Below, one piece after another: positions 9,027 through 18,175 of a DNA stretch of 64,000 bases. The stretch's first letter is position 1. Every line of letters starts with the position of its first letter. This DNA is from an uncultured Clostridia bacterium (lineage in GTDB: Bacteria; Bacillota; Clostridia; Oscillospirales; Acutalibacteraceae), in the NCBI GenBank assembly GCA_937884995.1, contig CAKZZL010000038.1, positions 54,668 through 118,667 on the forward strand. The letters are read 5' to 3'. The notes beneath the pieces were generated by a model, which saw nothing but the letters and a program-made list of their open reading frames with translations, had not been told where the DNA came from and searched no databases. The translations under genes were made by a program, and so were the position numbers.

Positions 9027-10976
9027 ATGGACCATTTTGAATTAGTTTCTTCTTTTAAACCTACCGGAGATCAGCCGGAAGCTATCAAAGAACTTGTCGA
9101 AAGCATTCAAAAAGGAAATAAAGAGCAAACATTACTGGGTGTTACGGGATCCGGTAAAACTTTCACTATGGCCAATATTATAAAAGAAATAAACAGACCG
9201 ACTCTGGTCCTCGCACATAATAAAACACTTGCAGGTCAGTTATGTTCAGAATTCAAGGAATTTTTCCCCAATAATGCAGTTGAATACTTTGTCTCATACT
9301 ATGATTATTATCAGCCTGAAGCGTATATAGCCAATACCGATACATATATTGAAAAAGACTCAGCTATTAATGATGAAATAGATAAACTAAGACACTCTGC
9401 AACATGCGCTTTGTCTGAGCGTCGGGACGTAATAATTGTGGCAAGTGTATCATGTATTTATTCTCTGGGCGATCCAATTGATTACAGGAATATGGTATTA
9501 TCTCTCAGAGTTGGTATGAATATAAGCCGTGATGATGCAATAAAGCGTCTTGTCACAATGCAGTATGACCGTAATGATATTAACTTTATCCGAAATAAGT
9601 TCAGAGTAAAAGGAGATATTGTTGACGTTTTCCCCGTTTATTCAAATGATACTGCCATAAGGATTGAGTTTTTCGGTGACGAAGTTGATAAGATAAGTGA
9701 AATAAATGCACTGACCTGCAAAGTTAAAAAAAACTTATCACATATCGCAATATATCCTTCATCTCATTATGTCGTATCTCCCGAGAAAATGGAAAAAGCA
9801 TTGGAAGATATATATGAGGAAATGGAAGGACAGGTCAAGTTGTTTGAAAGCCAGGGAAAACTTATAGAGGCAGAAAGAATACGTCAAAGAACCGAATATG
9901 ATATGGAAATGCTTAAAGAAACCGGTTTTTGCAAAGGAATTGAAAATTATTCTGCTGTTATGTCCGGACGAACTGCAGGCAGTCCGCCATTTACTCTTAT
10001 TGACTATTTCCCGGATGACTTTTTACTTTTTGTTGATGAATCCCATGTAACGTTGCCGCAAGTCAAAGCAATGTACGGGGGAGACCGATCAAGAAAAGAA
10101 AGCCTTGTAGACTTTGGCTTCAGACTCCCGTCCGCTTTTGATAACAGACCTCTTACTTTTGACGAGTTTTATGCAAAAATTCATCAAGCTGTATTCATAA
10201 GTGCCACACCCGGTCCTTTTGAACTTGAAAACAGTCAGTTAATAGCAGAACAGGTTATACGACCTACCGGACTTCTGGATCCTGAAATCGAAGTCAGAGC
10301 AACAGAAAATCAAATAGATGACCTTATTTCCGAAATAAATATACGAACAGAGAAAAATCAAAGAATTCTGGTTACAACTCTTACTAAAAAAATGGCAGAA
10401 AATCTGACTGATTATCTTAGGACTCATGATATTAAAGTCAAATACATGCATCATGATATTGACACCATTGAAAGAATGGAAATTATACGTGATTTAAGAC
10501 TGGGTGAGTTTGATGTACTTGTAGGAATTAACCTTTTAAGAGAAGGTCTTGATATACCGGAGGTTTCACTTATTGCAATACTAGATGCAGATAAAGAAGG
10601 CTTTTTACGTTCTGAAACATCTCTTATTCAAACAATAGGCAGAGCCGCACGTAATGCTGAGGGTAAAGTAATAATGTATGCAGACATTGTTACACCTTCT
10701 ATGGAAAAGGCTATATCCGAAACATACAGAAGAAGAAAAAAACAGACTGCATATAACAATAAAAATGGTATCACACCGAAAACTATTGTAAAAGACGTTC
10801 GTGATATTCTTGAAATTTCACAAAAAGATAAGAAAGGAAAACGTCTTTCAAGAGATGATAAGGCTAAGCTTATAGCCCGTTTAACAGAAGAAATGAAAGC
10901 ATCTGCAAAAATTTTGGAATTTGAACATGCTGCATATCTAAGGGATAAAATAGAAAAATTAAAAAGAGAAATTTAA
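9027..10976 (+). CDS. uvrB: Excinuclease ABC subunit B
   Basis: A 649-residue DNA helicase-like subunit of the nucleotide excision repair nuclease; it verifies damage handed over by UvrA and recruits UvrC. Walker A GVTGSGKT is at 38-45, the damage-probing beta-hairpin YYDYYQPEAY at 91-100, the DESH motif at 337-340, and the helicase motif VI QTIGRAARN follows. The C-terminal UVR domain (EFEHAAYLRDKIEKLK) contacts UvrC. It lies 13 bases upstream of uvrA. uvrC is not in the window. Confidence 0.97.
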   Translation: MDHFELVSSFKPTGDQPEAIKELVESIQKGNKEQTLLGVTGSGKTFTMANIIKEINRPTLVLAHNKTLAGQLCSEFKEFFPNNAVEYFVSYYDYYQPEAYIANTDTYIEKDSAINDEIDKLRHSATCALSERRDVIIVASVSCIYSLGDPIDYRNMVLSLRVGMNISRDDAIKRLVTMQYDRNDINFIRNKFRVKGDIVDVFPVYSNDTAIRIEFFGDEVDKISEINALTCKVKKNLSHIAIYPSSHYVVSPEKMEKALEDIYEEMEGQVKLFESQGKLIEAERIRQRTEYDMEMLKETGFCKGIENYSAVMSGRTAGSPPFTLIDYFPDDFLLFVDESHVTLPQVKAMYGGDRSRKESLVDFGFRLPSAFDNRPLTFDEFYAKIHQAVFISATPGPFELENSQLIAEQVIRPTGLLDPEIEVRATENQIDDLISEINIRTEKNQRILVTTLTKKMAENLTDYLRTHDIKVKYMHHDIDTIERMEIIRDLRLGEFDVLVGINLLREGLDIPEVSLIAILDADKEGFLRSETSLIQTIGRAARNAEGKVIMYADIVTPSMEKAISETYRRRKKQTAYNNKNGITPKTIVKDVRDILEISQKDKKGKRLSRDDKAKLIARLTEEMKASAKILEFEHAAYLRDKIEKLKREI

Positions 10977-10989
10977 AAGGAAATAAATA

Positions 10990-13815
10990 ATGAGTCTTGA
11001 TAAAATCATAATCAAAGGTGCAAAAGAGAATAACCTTCAGAATATCGATCTTGAAATACCAAGGGACAAGTTTGTAGTTTTTACAGGTTTATCCGGTTCG
11101 GGTAAATCATCACTTGCGTTTGATACTATATATGCAGAAGGACAAAGAAGATATATTGAATCTTTGTCATCATATGCAAGAATGTTTTTAGGCCAGATGG
11201 AGAAACCAAACGTAGAGCTTATAGAAGGCTTGTCTCCGGCTATATCAATTGACCAAAAAACTACTTCAAAAAATCCACGTTCAACAGTCGGAACCGTAAC
11301 AGAAATCTATGATTATCTTCGTCTTTTATATGCAAGAATCGGTAAACCTCATTGCCCGGTGTGTGGTAAAGAAATAAAGACACAAACCGTTGATCAGGTT
11401 GTGGATGCTGTTATGTCTCTTGAGCAGGGGACTAAAATACAAATTTTGTCACCTCTTGCCAGAAACAAAAAAGGAGAGTTTACAAAAGAGCTTTCAAATG
11501 TATTAAAGGACGGATTTGTCAGAGCAAGAATTGACGGGGAAATTATGGAACTGTCAGATGATATTAAGCTGACAAAAACATATAAGCATAATATTGATAT
11601 CATAGTAGACAGACTTGTTGTAAAAGAAGAAATAAGATCAAGACTTGCTGAATCAATTGAAACTGCCACATCTCAATCAGGAGGTTTAGTATATATTGAT
11701 GTAATCGGTAGAAAAGAACAACATTATTCTTTGAATTATTCATGCCCAGAACACGGAATAAGCATTGATGAATTGACTCCCAGAATGTTTTCTTTCAATA
11801 ATCCTTTGGGTGCCTGCCCAAAATGTAACGGTCTGGGTATATCATATAAAGTAAGTCCTGATTTGATAATGCCGAATAAAAACCTATCTATATCTGAAGG
11901 CGGTATATGCGGAAGTGGCTGGAGTAAAGCAGATTCTGGCTCTATAGCAGAAATGTACTATAAAGCACTCGGTAGAAGATATGGATTTACATTAAAAACG
12001 CCATTAAAAGATATATCAAAAGAAGGAATAAATGCTCTTTTATATGGTACAAGTGAAAAACTTTCCATGAGCAGACCAACTTTATATGGTTCAGGTAAGT
12101 ATAACTCATCATTTGAAGGTATAGTTAATAACCTTGAACGCCGCTATGCCGAATCAACTTCGGACTGGGCCAGATGGGAAATTGAGCTTGTCATGGAAAA
12201 GCATGAATGCACTGAATGCAAAGGTTCAAGGCTTAAGAAGGAATTTTTATCCGTAACTGTTGATAAGAAAAACATTAAAGAATTTTGTGATTTATCTATA
12301 GAGCAGGCTTTGAATTTTATAGATAACATGAAAGTAAGCAAAAGGGATGCCTTTATTGCTGAAAATATAATCAAGGAAATTCATTCTCGCCTTCATTTTC
12401 TTAAAAGTGTAGGTCTTGGTTATCTTACCCTTACACGTCCTTCAGGTACATTATCAGGCGGTGAAAGCCAAAGAATAAGGCTTGCAACTCAAATCGGTTC
12501 TTCACTTATGGGTGTTTTATATATTCTTGACGAGCCAAGCATAGGACTTCATCAAAAAGACAATAATATGCTCATAGAAACACTTAAGCATTTAAGGGAC
12601 TTAGGAAACACTCTGATTGTTGTTGAACATGATGAAGATACAATAAGAGCTGCCGACTATGTTGTAGATATAGGGCCACTTGCCGGTATACATGGCGGTA
12701 AAGTAATATATACAGGTGACGTAAAAGGCCTTATTAAATACAAAGGTTCTATTACAGGTCAGTATCTTTCAGGTAAAAGAGCTATACCTGTACCTGAAAG
12801 CAGAAGAAAAGGCAACGGAAACTATATAACGATAAAAGGTGCATATGAAAATAACCTTAAAAATATAGATGTATCATTTCCGTTAGGAACTTTTAACTGT
12901 GTTACAGGTGTTTCAGGATCAGGTAAATCTACTTTAGTTAATGATATTTTATACAGATATCTTGCAAATGAGCTTAATAATGCCAAAAAACCTCAGGGAA
13001 AATTTGATGCTATTGTCGGATATGAAAATCTTGATAAAGTAATATCAATTGACCAGTCACCGATCGGCAGGACACCAAGATCAAACCCTGCAACATATAC
13101 AGGCACTTTCACGGAAATAAGGAATCTTTTTGCATCAACACAGGATTCAAAAATCAAAGGCTATACTGCAAGCCGCTATTCCTTTAATGTAAAAGGGGGA
13201 AGATGTGAAGCTTGCGAAGGTGACGGCATAAAAAAGATAGAAATGCATTTTCTTGCTGATGTATATGTACCATGTGAAGTATGTAAAGGCAAAAGATACA
13301 ACCGCGAAACCCTGGAAGTTAAATACAAAGGTAAAAATATATACAATGTGCTTGATATGACTGTAGATGAAGCCCTTATCTTTTTTGATAAGCAGCCTAA
13401 AATAAAAAATAAGCTCCAGACACTTGCCGATGTGGGACTAGGCTATCTGAAACTCGGTCAATCTGCAACAACTTTATCCGGTGGAGAAGCACAAAGGGTT
13501 AAACTTGCATCTGAACTTTCAAAAAAATCAACAGGTAATACCATATATATTTTAGATGAACCTACAACAGGTTTGCACAGCGCAGATGTACACAAGCTTA
13601 TTGATGTACTCCAGCGTCTTGTTGATGCTGGAAATACAATTATGGTCATAGAACATAATCTTGATATCATCAAGACAGCTGACTATATTGTGGACTTAGG
13701 TCCCGACGGAGGAGATAAAGGCGGCAATGTTGTGGCATGCGGAACACCTGAGGATATATCAAAAGTTAAAAAATCATATACAGGCCAATATCTTAAAAAA
13801 CTATTAAAACCATAA
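10990..13815 (+). CDS. uvrA: Excinuclease ABC subunit A
   Basis: A 941-residue damage-recognition ATPase. There are two ABC modules: Walker A at 33-40 (GLSGSGKS) and about 640-647 (GVSGSGKS), with ABC signatures LSGGESQRIRLA and LSGGEAQRVKLA. Zinc-binding cysteine pairs are visible near residue 120 (CPVCGK), in the middle (CPKCNG, CTECKG) and in CEACEGDG...CEVCKG of module II. Length is normal. It ends in a terminator shared with the convergent membrane protein gene. Confidence 0.97.
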   Translation: MSLDKIIIKGAKENNLQNIDLEIPRDKFVVFTGLSGSGKSSLAFDTIYAEGQRRYIESLSSYARMFLGQMEKPNVELIEGLSPAISIDQKTTSKNPRSTVGTVTEIYDYLRLLYARIGKPHCPVCGKEIKTQTVDQVVDAVMSLEQGTKIQILSPLARNKKGEFTKELSNVLKDGFVRARIDGEIMELSDDIKLTKTYKHNIDIIVDRLVVKEEIRSRLAESIETATSQSGGLVYIDVIGRKEQHYSLNYSCPEHGISIDELTPRMFSFNNPLGACPKCNGLGISYKVSPDLIMPNKNLSISEGGICGSGWSKADSGSIAEMYYKALGRRYGFTLKTPLKDISKEGINALLYGTSEKLSMSRPTLYGSGKYNSSFEGIVNNLERRYAESTSDWARWEIELVMEKHECTECKGSRLKKEFLSVTVDKKNIKEFCDLSIEQALNFIDNMKVSKRDAFIAENIIKEIHSRLHFLKSVGLGYLTLTRPSGTLSGGESQRIRLATQIGSSLMGVLYILDEPSIGLHQKDNNMLIETLKHLRDLGNTLIVVEHDEDTIRAADYVVDIGPLAGIHGGKVIYTGDVKGLIKYKGSITGQYLSGKRAIPVPESRRKGNGNYITIKGAYENNLKNIDVSFPLGTFNCVTGVSGSGKSTLVNDILYRYLANELNNAKKPQGKFDAIVGYENLDKVISIDQSPIGRTPRSNPATYTGTFTEIRNLFASTQDSKIKGYTASRYSFNVKGGRCEACEGDGIKKIEMHFLADVYVPCEVCKGKRYNRETLEVKYKGKNIYNVLDMTVDEALIFFDKQPKIKNKLQTLADVGLGYLKLGQSATTLSGGEAQRVKLASELSKKSTGNTIYILDEPTTGLHSADVHKLIDVLQRLVDAGNTIMVIEHNLDIIKTADYIVDLGPDGGDKGGNVVACGTPEDISKVKKSYTGQYLKKLLKP

Positions 13816-13850
13816 AAATACGGAGACGAAAAAGTCTCCGTTATTTTTAT
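13814..13850. terminator. Bidirectional terminator between uvrA and the YfhO-type gene
   Basis: CGGAGAC (13821-13827) and GTCTCCG (13834-13840) form the stem, flanked by A-rich and T-rich runs so it can act in both directions. It overlaps the last codons of the minus-strand gene. Confidence 0.85.
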
Positions 13851-16615
13851 TCTACATCAGTTCCATCAGGAGGATTTTCTTCTTTTCCTTCCTGATTCAA
13901 ACTCTCTATAAATCTGCGGGTTGCTTCTGTTTTCATTCGGTTCCATAGGTCTTTTGGTACTGATTTCCATATTAATAAACCACGGTTTTTCATGATATAT
14001 AAGAGAATAAGGATAATTGCACTAACTGAAGAAATTATCACAAATTCATTATAATATTGCGGCTTATACTTCATGTATAAAACATGCTTTCCGCTTTCTG
14101 TCTTAATACCGATTAAGGCATCCGATATCTTTATAATATCATAATTTGAAACTTTCTTTCCGTCTATATATACACTCCATGCAGAATCAAAAGGAACTGA
14201 AGTATATATAATTTCATTTTCTTCTGCAGTATATACGCCTTGTATATATGTATCACTGAAAGCAATGTATTCCAAGGAGCCTTTTTCAAGTTTTTGATAC
14301 GCATTTTTAAAATTATCCTCATTAACGGTAAAAAGGCAAAAATCGACGTAGGCATCGCTGCTTTCTTCATCCATAGCTAATTCAATGCTTATAGTATCGC
14401 CGATTTCGTTTTTACCCAAATCCATAATATATCCGTCATTCACATCCATGCTGGTGTCAATAGAAGGAGAGTAGACAGATACTGTGTCAAGCGCTCGGGA
14501 GTAAATATATACATAGATATTATCAGTAGTATCTGCAATATAATCAACCGTAGCGCAAGCTTTGAAATCAGTGTCTATTTTGTTAAGCTCAAATGATTCA
14601 TTTTCCTTAGCTTCAGTTGATACAGCAAGCAGATTTGCATAGTCAATATCGTAGTTATATATGCGTTCATATATATTTTTTACGCCTGTCATGTATTCTA
14701 TCATTTTTTCCTGAGCTGCCACAGGATTTAAGTAATTTTCAGCATTATATCCCGATGTTTCAGCAGCAACCGGAAAAGCGATAGGCAATGAGTATTTATT
14801 AAGATACGCATTATATGTGTCATTTGATGCTGTCAACTCATAATATTCGCCTGATGATATAAGATTATCTTTGTCATATATGTATTTTATGCCCATAATT
14901 GCATTATATACAGGCGTTTGAGGGTTATATGTATATGAATTTATGTTATTTCCATACAAGCCAAAATTCTTTTGGAATGATGCCATATTTTCATATGCCA
15001 TTGATGAGAATATAGATATTCCGTTATAGTCATACCAGGATGGGTCCATTCTGGCTCTTAAATCTGATAATTCCTCGCGGTAGAATAAGCTGTCATCATT
15101 TTCTTTTATCTCAGTTTGAATAGCCTTAAAATCATCATAATCATAAACATATGAGTTTTTATTTTGATTAGCCACATAATGGCTTGTATTTCCGGCTATT
15201 ATTTCAGCTGAAACTGAACAAAGAAGCATAATAGACAAAGCGAAAGCCTGATTTTTTTTACTCTTTAGGAGATACAAAACAATTGTAATTAAAACGGTGA
15301 ATGCCAGGCTTATATATATGGTTGTATCCGTTACATTGCCTGAGCCGATTTTCTGAACTAAAACTATAAATGCAGCAAGTGCAGATGCAGATATAAGAAT
15401 CTCTTTTGTCTTTATTGTTCTCAAATTCAGAAATGCTTTAACAGCCAGACAAATCAGCATAAATGAATATATGAACGATTGTCTGTAAGGCAGGTCATTC
15501 GGGAAATGGAAACCATGCCATATGAAGTTAAGATAATTCAAATTAAAACTGAAGAACATAAAAATCAAAAGAAAAACAGAAGCAATTTTCTCCTTGAATT
15601 TTATATCTTTATTAAAGAGATAAAGCGGTAAAAGTATAACTGTAAATATTCCGCAATAAACATTTGGTAAAACACAATCACCGCTGCTCCTTATTGTAGG
15701 TTCAAGACTTGATAAGTGATTTGAGATAAAATCAAAAATATTGAAATAAAATTTATGATCTGCAGGGAAAGAACCAGATGTTGCCGAAGAAGATTTAAGA
15801 ATAAATATCAAGGGAAGCAGCATAAATGACAAAATTAGACCAACATAAAGGGATGCCAGTGCAAATCTAATTCCGGCATTTAAGAAAAATGAATTTCTTA
15901 TTTTATTTATAACTCCTTTGTTATCCAGTATTTTTTTCTGACGATTAAGATCATCAATTCGAATAATGAAATAATAAATGAAATATATAACTGAGAAAAT
16001 GCAGATAATATATCCCATATAATAATTTGCAAAAATAGCATATGTCAGCGCAATTATGTATGTTGAGATTTTGCCTTTATCAATAATTCTTTCAATACCG
16101 AGAATTACAAAAGGAAGAATATACATGGAATCAATCCACATGACATTCCAGTAATATGCAACAAAGTATGCGCTGAATGCATACATAAGTGCAAATGCAA
16201 CAGATACAGGCGAATAAAAACCTTTTGATTTTTTTAAATAATATGTCATGGACATAGAAGAAAGAACTGCTTTGCTTGCAATAAGCGCAGCTATTGCTTC
16301 AAACGTATTTTTATGTCCGAACCATATGAAAATAAAGGTGAGGGGACTCGAAAGGTAGTTATACAAATTACCTAAAAATGAGGATCCCATACCTGAATTC
16401 CATGAATATATAAGGCTCTTTCCTTCGGATAATCTGTCATAAAGTTCAGTAAAGATGGGACCATATTGATGATAAAGGTCCATTCTGTATATTATACCGT
16501 TTCCAAAAGGAATTATTTCAAAGCAAAAATAAACAAGCAGAATGACTGCCAAGGATATTCCGCCTGATAAAAATATATAGTTGTTTTCTTTGAAAAAATT
16601 CTTTATTTTCTGCAA
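13847..16615 (-). CDS. YfhO-family polytopic membrane protein
   Basis: A 922-residue protein with about a dozen hydrophobic segments in the N-terminal half, a long outside-facing domain (roughly residues 480-860) and a final membrane helix with a charged tail. The N-terminal pattern YRMDLYHQYGPIFTELYDRL followed by YSWNSGMGSSFLGNLYNYLSSP is typical of the YfhO family, which resembles GT-C glycosyltransferases; in Bacillus YfhO relatives are linked to glycosylation of lipoteichoic acid. A role in cell-surface sugar transfer is inferred. The start is a TTG with AGAAGGTG upstream. It is a single gene on the strand opposite its neighbours. Confidence 0.8.
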   Translation of the reverse strand: MQKIKNFFKENNYIFLSGGISLAVILLVYFCFEIIPFGNGIIYRMDLYHQYGPIFTELYDRLSEGKSLIYSWNSGMGSSFLGNLYNYLSSPLTFIFIWFGHKNTFEAIAALIASKAVLSSMSMTYYLKKSKGFYSPVSVAFALMYAFSAYFVAYYWNVMWIDSMYILPFVILGIERIIDKGKISTYIIALTYAIFANYYMGYIICIFSVIYFIYYFIIRIDDLNRQKKILDNKGVINKIRNSFFLNAGIRFALASLYVGLILSFMLLPLIFILKSSSATSGSFPADHKFYFNIFDFISNHLSSLEPTIRSSGDCVLPNVYCGIFTVILLPLYLFNKDIKFKEKIASVFLLIFMFFSFNLNYLNFIWHGFHFPNDLPYRQSFIYSFMLICLAVKAFLNLRTIKTKEILISASALAAFIVLVQKIGSGNVTDTTIYISLAFTVLITIVLYLLKSKKNQAFALSIMLLCSVSAEIIAGNTSHYVANQNKNSYVYDYDDFKAIQTEIKENDDSLFYREELSDLRARMDPSWYDYNGISIFSSMAYENMASFQKNFGLYGNNINSYTYNPQTPVYNAIMGIKYIYDKDNLISSGEYYELTASNDTYNAYLNKYSLPIAFPVAAETSGYNAENYLNPVAAQEKMIEYMTGVKNIYERIYNYDIDYANLLAVSTEAKENESFELNKIDTDFKACATVDYIADTTDNIYVYIYSRALDTVSVYSPSIDTSMDVNDGYIMDLGKNEIGDTISIELAMDEESSDAYVDFCLFTVNEDNFKNAYQKLEKGSLEYIAFSDTYIQGVYTAEENEIIYTSVPFDSAWSVYIDGKKVSNYDIIKISDALIGIKTESGKHVLYMKYKPQYYNEFVIISSVSAIILILLYIMKNRGLLIWKSVPKDLWNRMKTEATRRFIESLNQEGKEENPPDGTDVE

Positions 16616-16640
16616 AATATTACACCTTCTTTACCAAAGT

Positions 16641-16669
16641 ATTTTACCATAACAGACAGTTGTTTTCAA
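16641..16669 (-). promoter_or_regulatory. Promoter of the YfhO-type gene
   Basis: On the minus strand, TTGAAA (16669-16664), a 17-base spacer and TAAAAT (16646-16641). Confidence 0.75.
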
Positions 16670-16703
16670 GGTTATATAAAATGAATAAAATCATTTATTT
16701 ATA

Positions 16704-16732
16704 TTGAATTTATAACATTTAGGTAGTATAAT
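16704..16732 (+). promoter_or_regulatory. Promoter of the nusB-recN operon
   Basis: TTGAAT (16704-16709), a 17-base spacer and a perfect TATAAT (16727-16732). Transcription should start near 16739, giving a leader of about 90 bases. Confidence 0.8.
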
Positions 16733-16743
16733 ATACAAAAATT

Positions 16744-16757
16744 AATGTATATACATT
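16744..16757. promoter_or_regulatory. Perfect palindrome in the nusB leader (possible operator)
   Basis: AATGTATATACATT is a perfect 14-bp palindrome lying 5-18 bases after the predicted start site, where a repressor would block transcription. In RNA it would be only a weak hairpin. The cognate protein is unknown. Confidence 0.4.
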
Positions 16758-16777
16758 CGTACCGCTGAAAATTAATT

Positions 16778-16817
16778 ACACTCCCTGTATTATTTTTTTG
16801 CGGGGAGTGTATCTTTT
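16778..16817 (+). terminator. Terminator-like hairpin in the nusB leader
   Basis: ACACTCCC (16778-16785) pairs with GGGAGTGT (16803-16810) and is followed by ATCTTTTTT. It stands downstream of the promoter and directly before the GGAGGA ribosome site of nusB, so it may attenuate the operon rather than end an upstream one. Confidence 0.7.
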
Positions 16818-16829
16818 TTGGAGGAAATT

Positions 16830-17237
16830 ATGACAAGAAAAGAAGAAAGAGAACTGGCTTTTACCATAATCTTTGAAAAGATTTTCAACAATGATTTATC
16901 CGTTAATGAAATTATCGATAATGCAGTTGAAGCCAGATTGATTGAAAACAATCCTTTTGCTTTTTCAATTTCAACAATTTGTTATGATAATATTGATACA
17001 ATAGATGAAATAATTTCTTCCTATTCAAAAAAAGGATGGAAAATTGACAGGTTATCGAAAGTAGCGTTTGCCATTTTGAGACTTGCAATTACTGAGATTA
17101 ATTATATAGATTCCATTCCCGTAAAAGTATCAATAAACGAAGCAGTTAATCTTGCAAAGAAGTTTGCGGATTCGACTGATGCTTCATATATTAACGGGCT
17201 ACTTGGAAAATATGTCAGAGAGAACAATATAGAATGA
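16830..17237 (+). CDS. nusB: Transcription antitermination factor NusB
   Basis: A 135-residue all-helical protein that with NusE (S10) binds boxA RNA and supports rRNA antitermination. The REELAFTIIFEK start and the C-terminal KVSINEAVNLAKKFADSTDASYINGLLGKY signature are typical. I placed the start at the ATG at 16830, ten bases after the start of GGAGGA, rather than at an in-frame TTG at 16818 that overlaps the ribosome site. It opens a ten-gene operon and shares ATGA with the next gene. Confidence 0.93.
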   Translation: MTRKEERELAFTIIFEKIFNNDLSVNEIIDNAVEARLIENNPFAFSISTICYDNIDTIDEIISSYSKKGWKIDRLSKVAFAILRLAITEINYIDSIPVKVSINEAVNLAKKFADSTDASYINGLLGKYVRENNIE

Positions 17238-18175
17238 GTTTTTATTTAGGTATAGATACAAGTAACTACACAACATCGCTTGCCATATATAACGATGAAG
17301 ACAAGACTATGATACAGTCAAAAAAACCTTTACCTGTAAAAGAAGGGGAAAAGGGTATACGACAAAGTGATGCTGTATTTCACCATACCGTTCAGTTAAC
17401 CCAGCTTATTGATGACTTATTCAAAGACTTTAACGGTGATATTTCTGCAGTAGGCGTATCAAGCAAACCTTCAAACCAGGACGGCTCATATATGCCATGC
17501 TTTTTACCAGGCCTTCTTGCAGCTAAAGCTATATCATCATCAAAGAAAATCCCTCTTTGCTCATTTTCTCATCAGGACGGACACATAGCCGCTGTTATAT
17601 ATGCATCAAAAGCATTTGATTTAATTAATAAAGAATTTATTGCTTTTCATATATCGGGCGGGACAACTCAGGTATTAAAAGTTAAACCCTGTGGCAAATA
17701 TTTTTCTACTGAGATTATTGCCTCATCATTGGACTTGAAAGCAGGTCAGGCAATTGACAGAACAGGACTTATGCTCGGACTAAATTTCCCATGCGGCCCC
17801 GAGCTTGAGAAACTTGCAGTCAAAAGCAATACAAACTTTAATAATATTCATGTCTTTAGAAAAGACGGTTCTTTCAGTCTTTCAGGCGTAGAAAACAAAT
17901 GCAAGAAAATGATTGAAGACAATGAAAAGAAAGAAGACATCGCTCTTTATTGTATTAAATATATAGAAAAAGTTATTTTGGATACATGTCTGGATCTTGA
18001 AAAAACATATGGCGAAATCCCTATGCTCTTTTCAGGCGGTGTAATGTCAAACTCAATTATACAAAAAGATATATCAGGAAGATTTAATGCTTTTTTTGCC
18101 GAGCCTTCTTTTTCTTCAGATAATGCAGCCGGCTTAGCATTTTTAACTTCTCTTTTAAGTGGTGAGAAATTATGA
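17234..18175 (+). CDS. TsaD/Gcp-family paralogue (M22 glycoprotease fold)
   Basis: A 313-residue member of the ASKHA-type family that contains the tRNA t6A enzyme TsaD. The N-terminal GIDTSNYTTSLAI segment, the metal-binding HQDGH (H113, H117), the HISGGTTQ phosphate loop and FSGGVMSN are visible. It is shorter than TsaD (about 340 residues) and its motifs differ from the canonical ones (HMEGH, HVSGGHT). This paralogue between nusB and xseA is, as I recall, a recurring arrangement in Clostridia; it probably does not replace TsaD. Its function is unknown. Four-base overlaps with both neighbours indicate translational coupling. Confidence 0.75.
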   Translation: MSFYLGIDTSNYTTSLAIYNDEDKTMIQSKKPLPVKEGEKGIRQSDAVFHHTVQLTQLIDDLFKDFNGDISAVGVSSKPSNQDGSYMPCFLPGLLAAKAISSSKKIPLCSFSHQDGHIAAVIYASKAFDLINKEFIAFHISGGTTQVLKVKPCGKYFSTEIIASSLDLKAGQAIDRTGLMLGLNFPCGPELEKLAVKSNTNFNNIHVFRKDGSFSLSGVENKCKKMIEDNEKKEDIALYCIKYIEKVILDTCLDLEKTYGEIPMLFSGGVMSNSIIQKDISGRFNAFFAEPSFSSDNAAGLAFLTSLLSGEKL

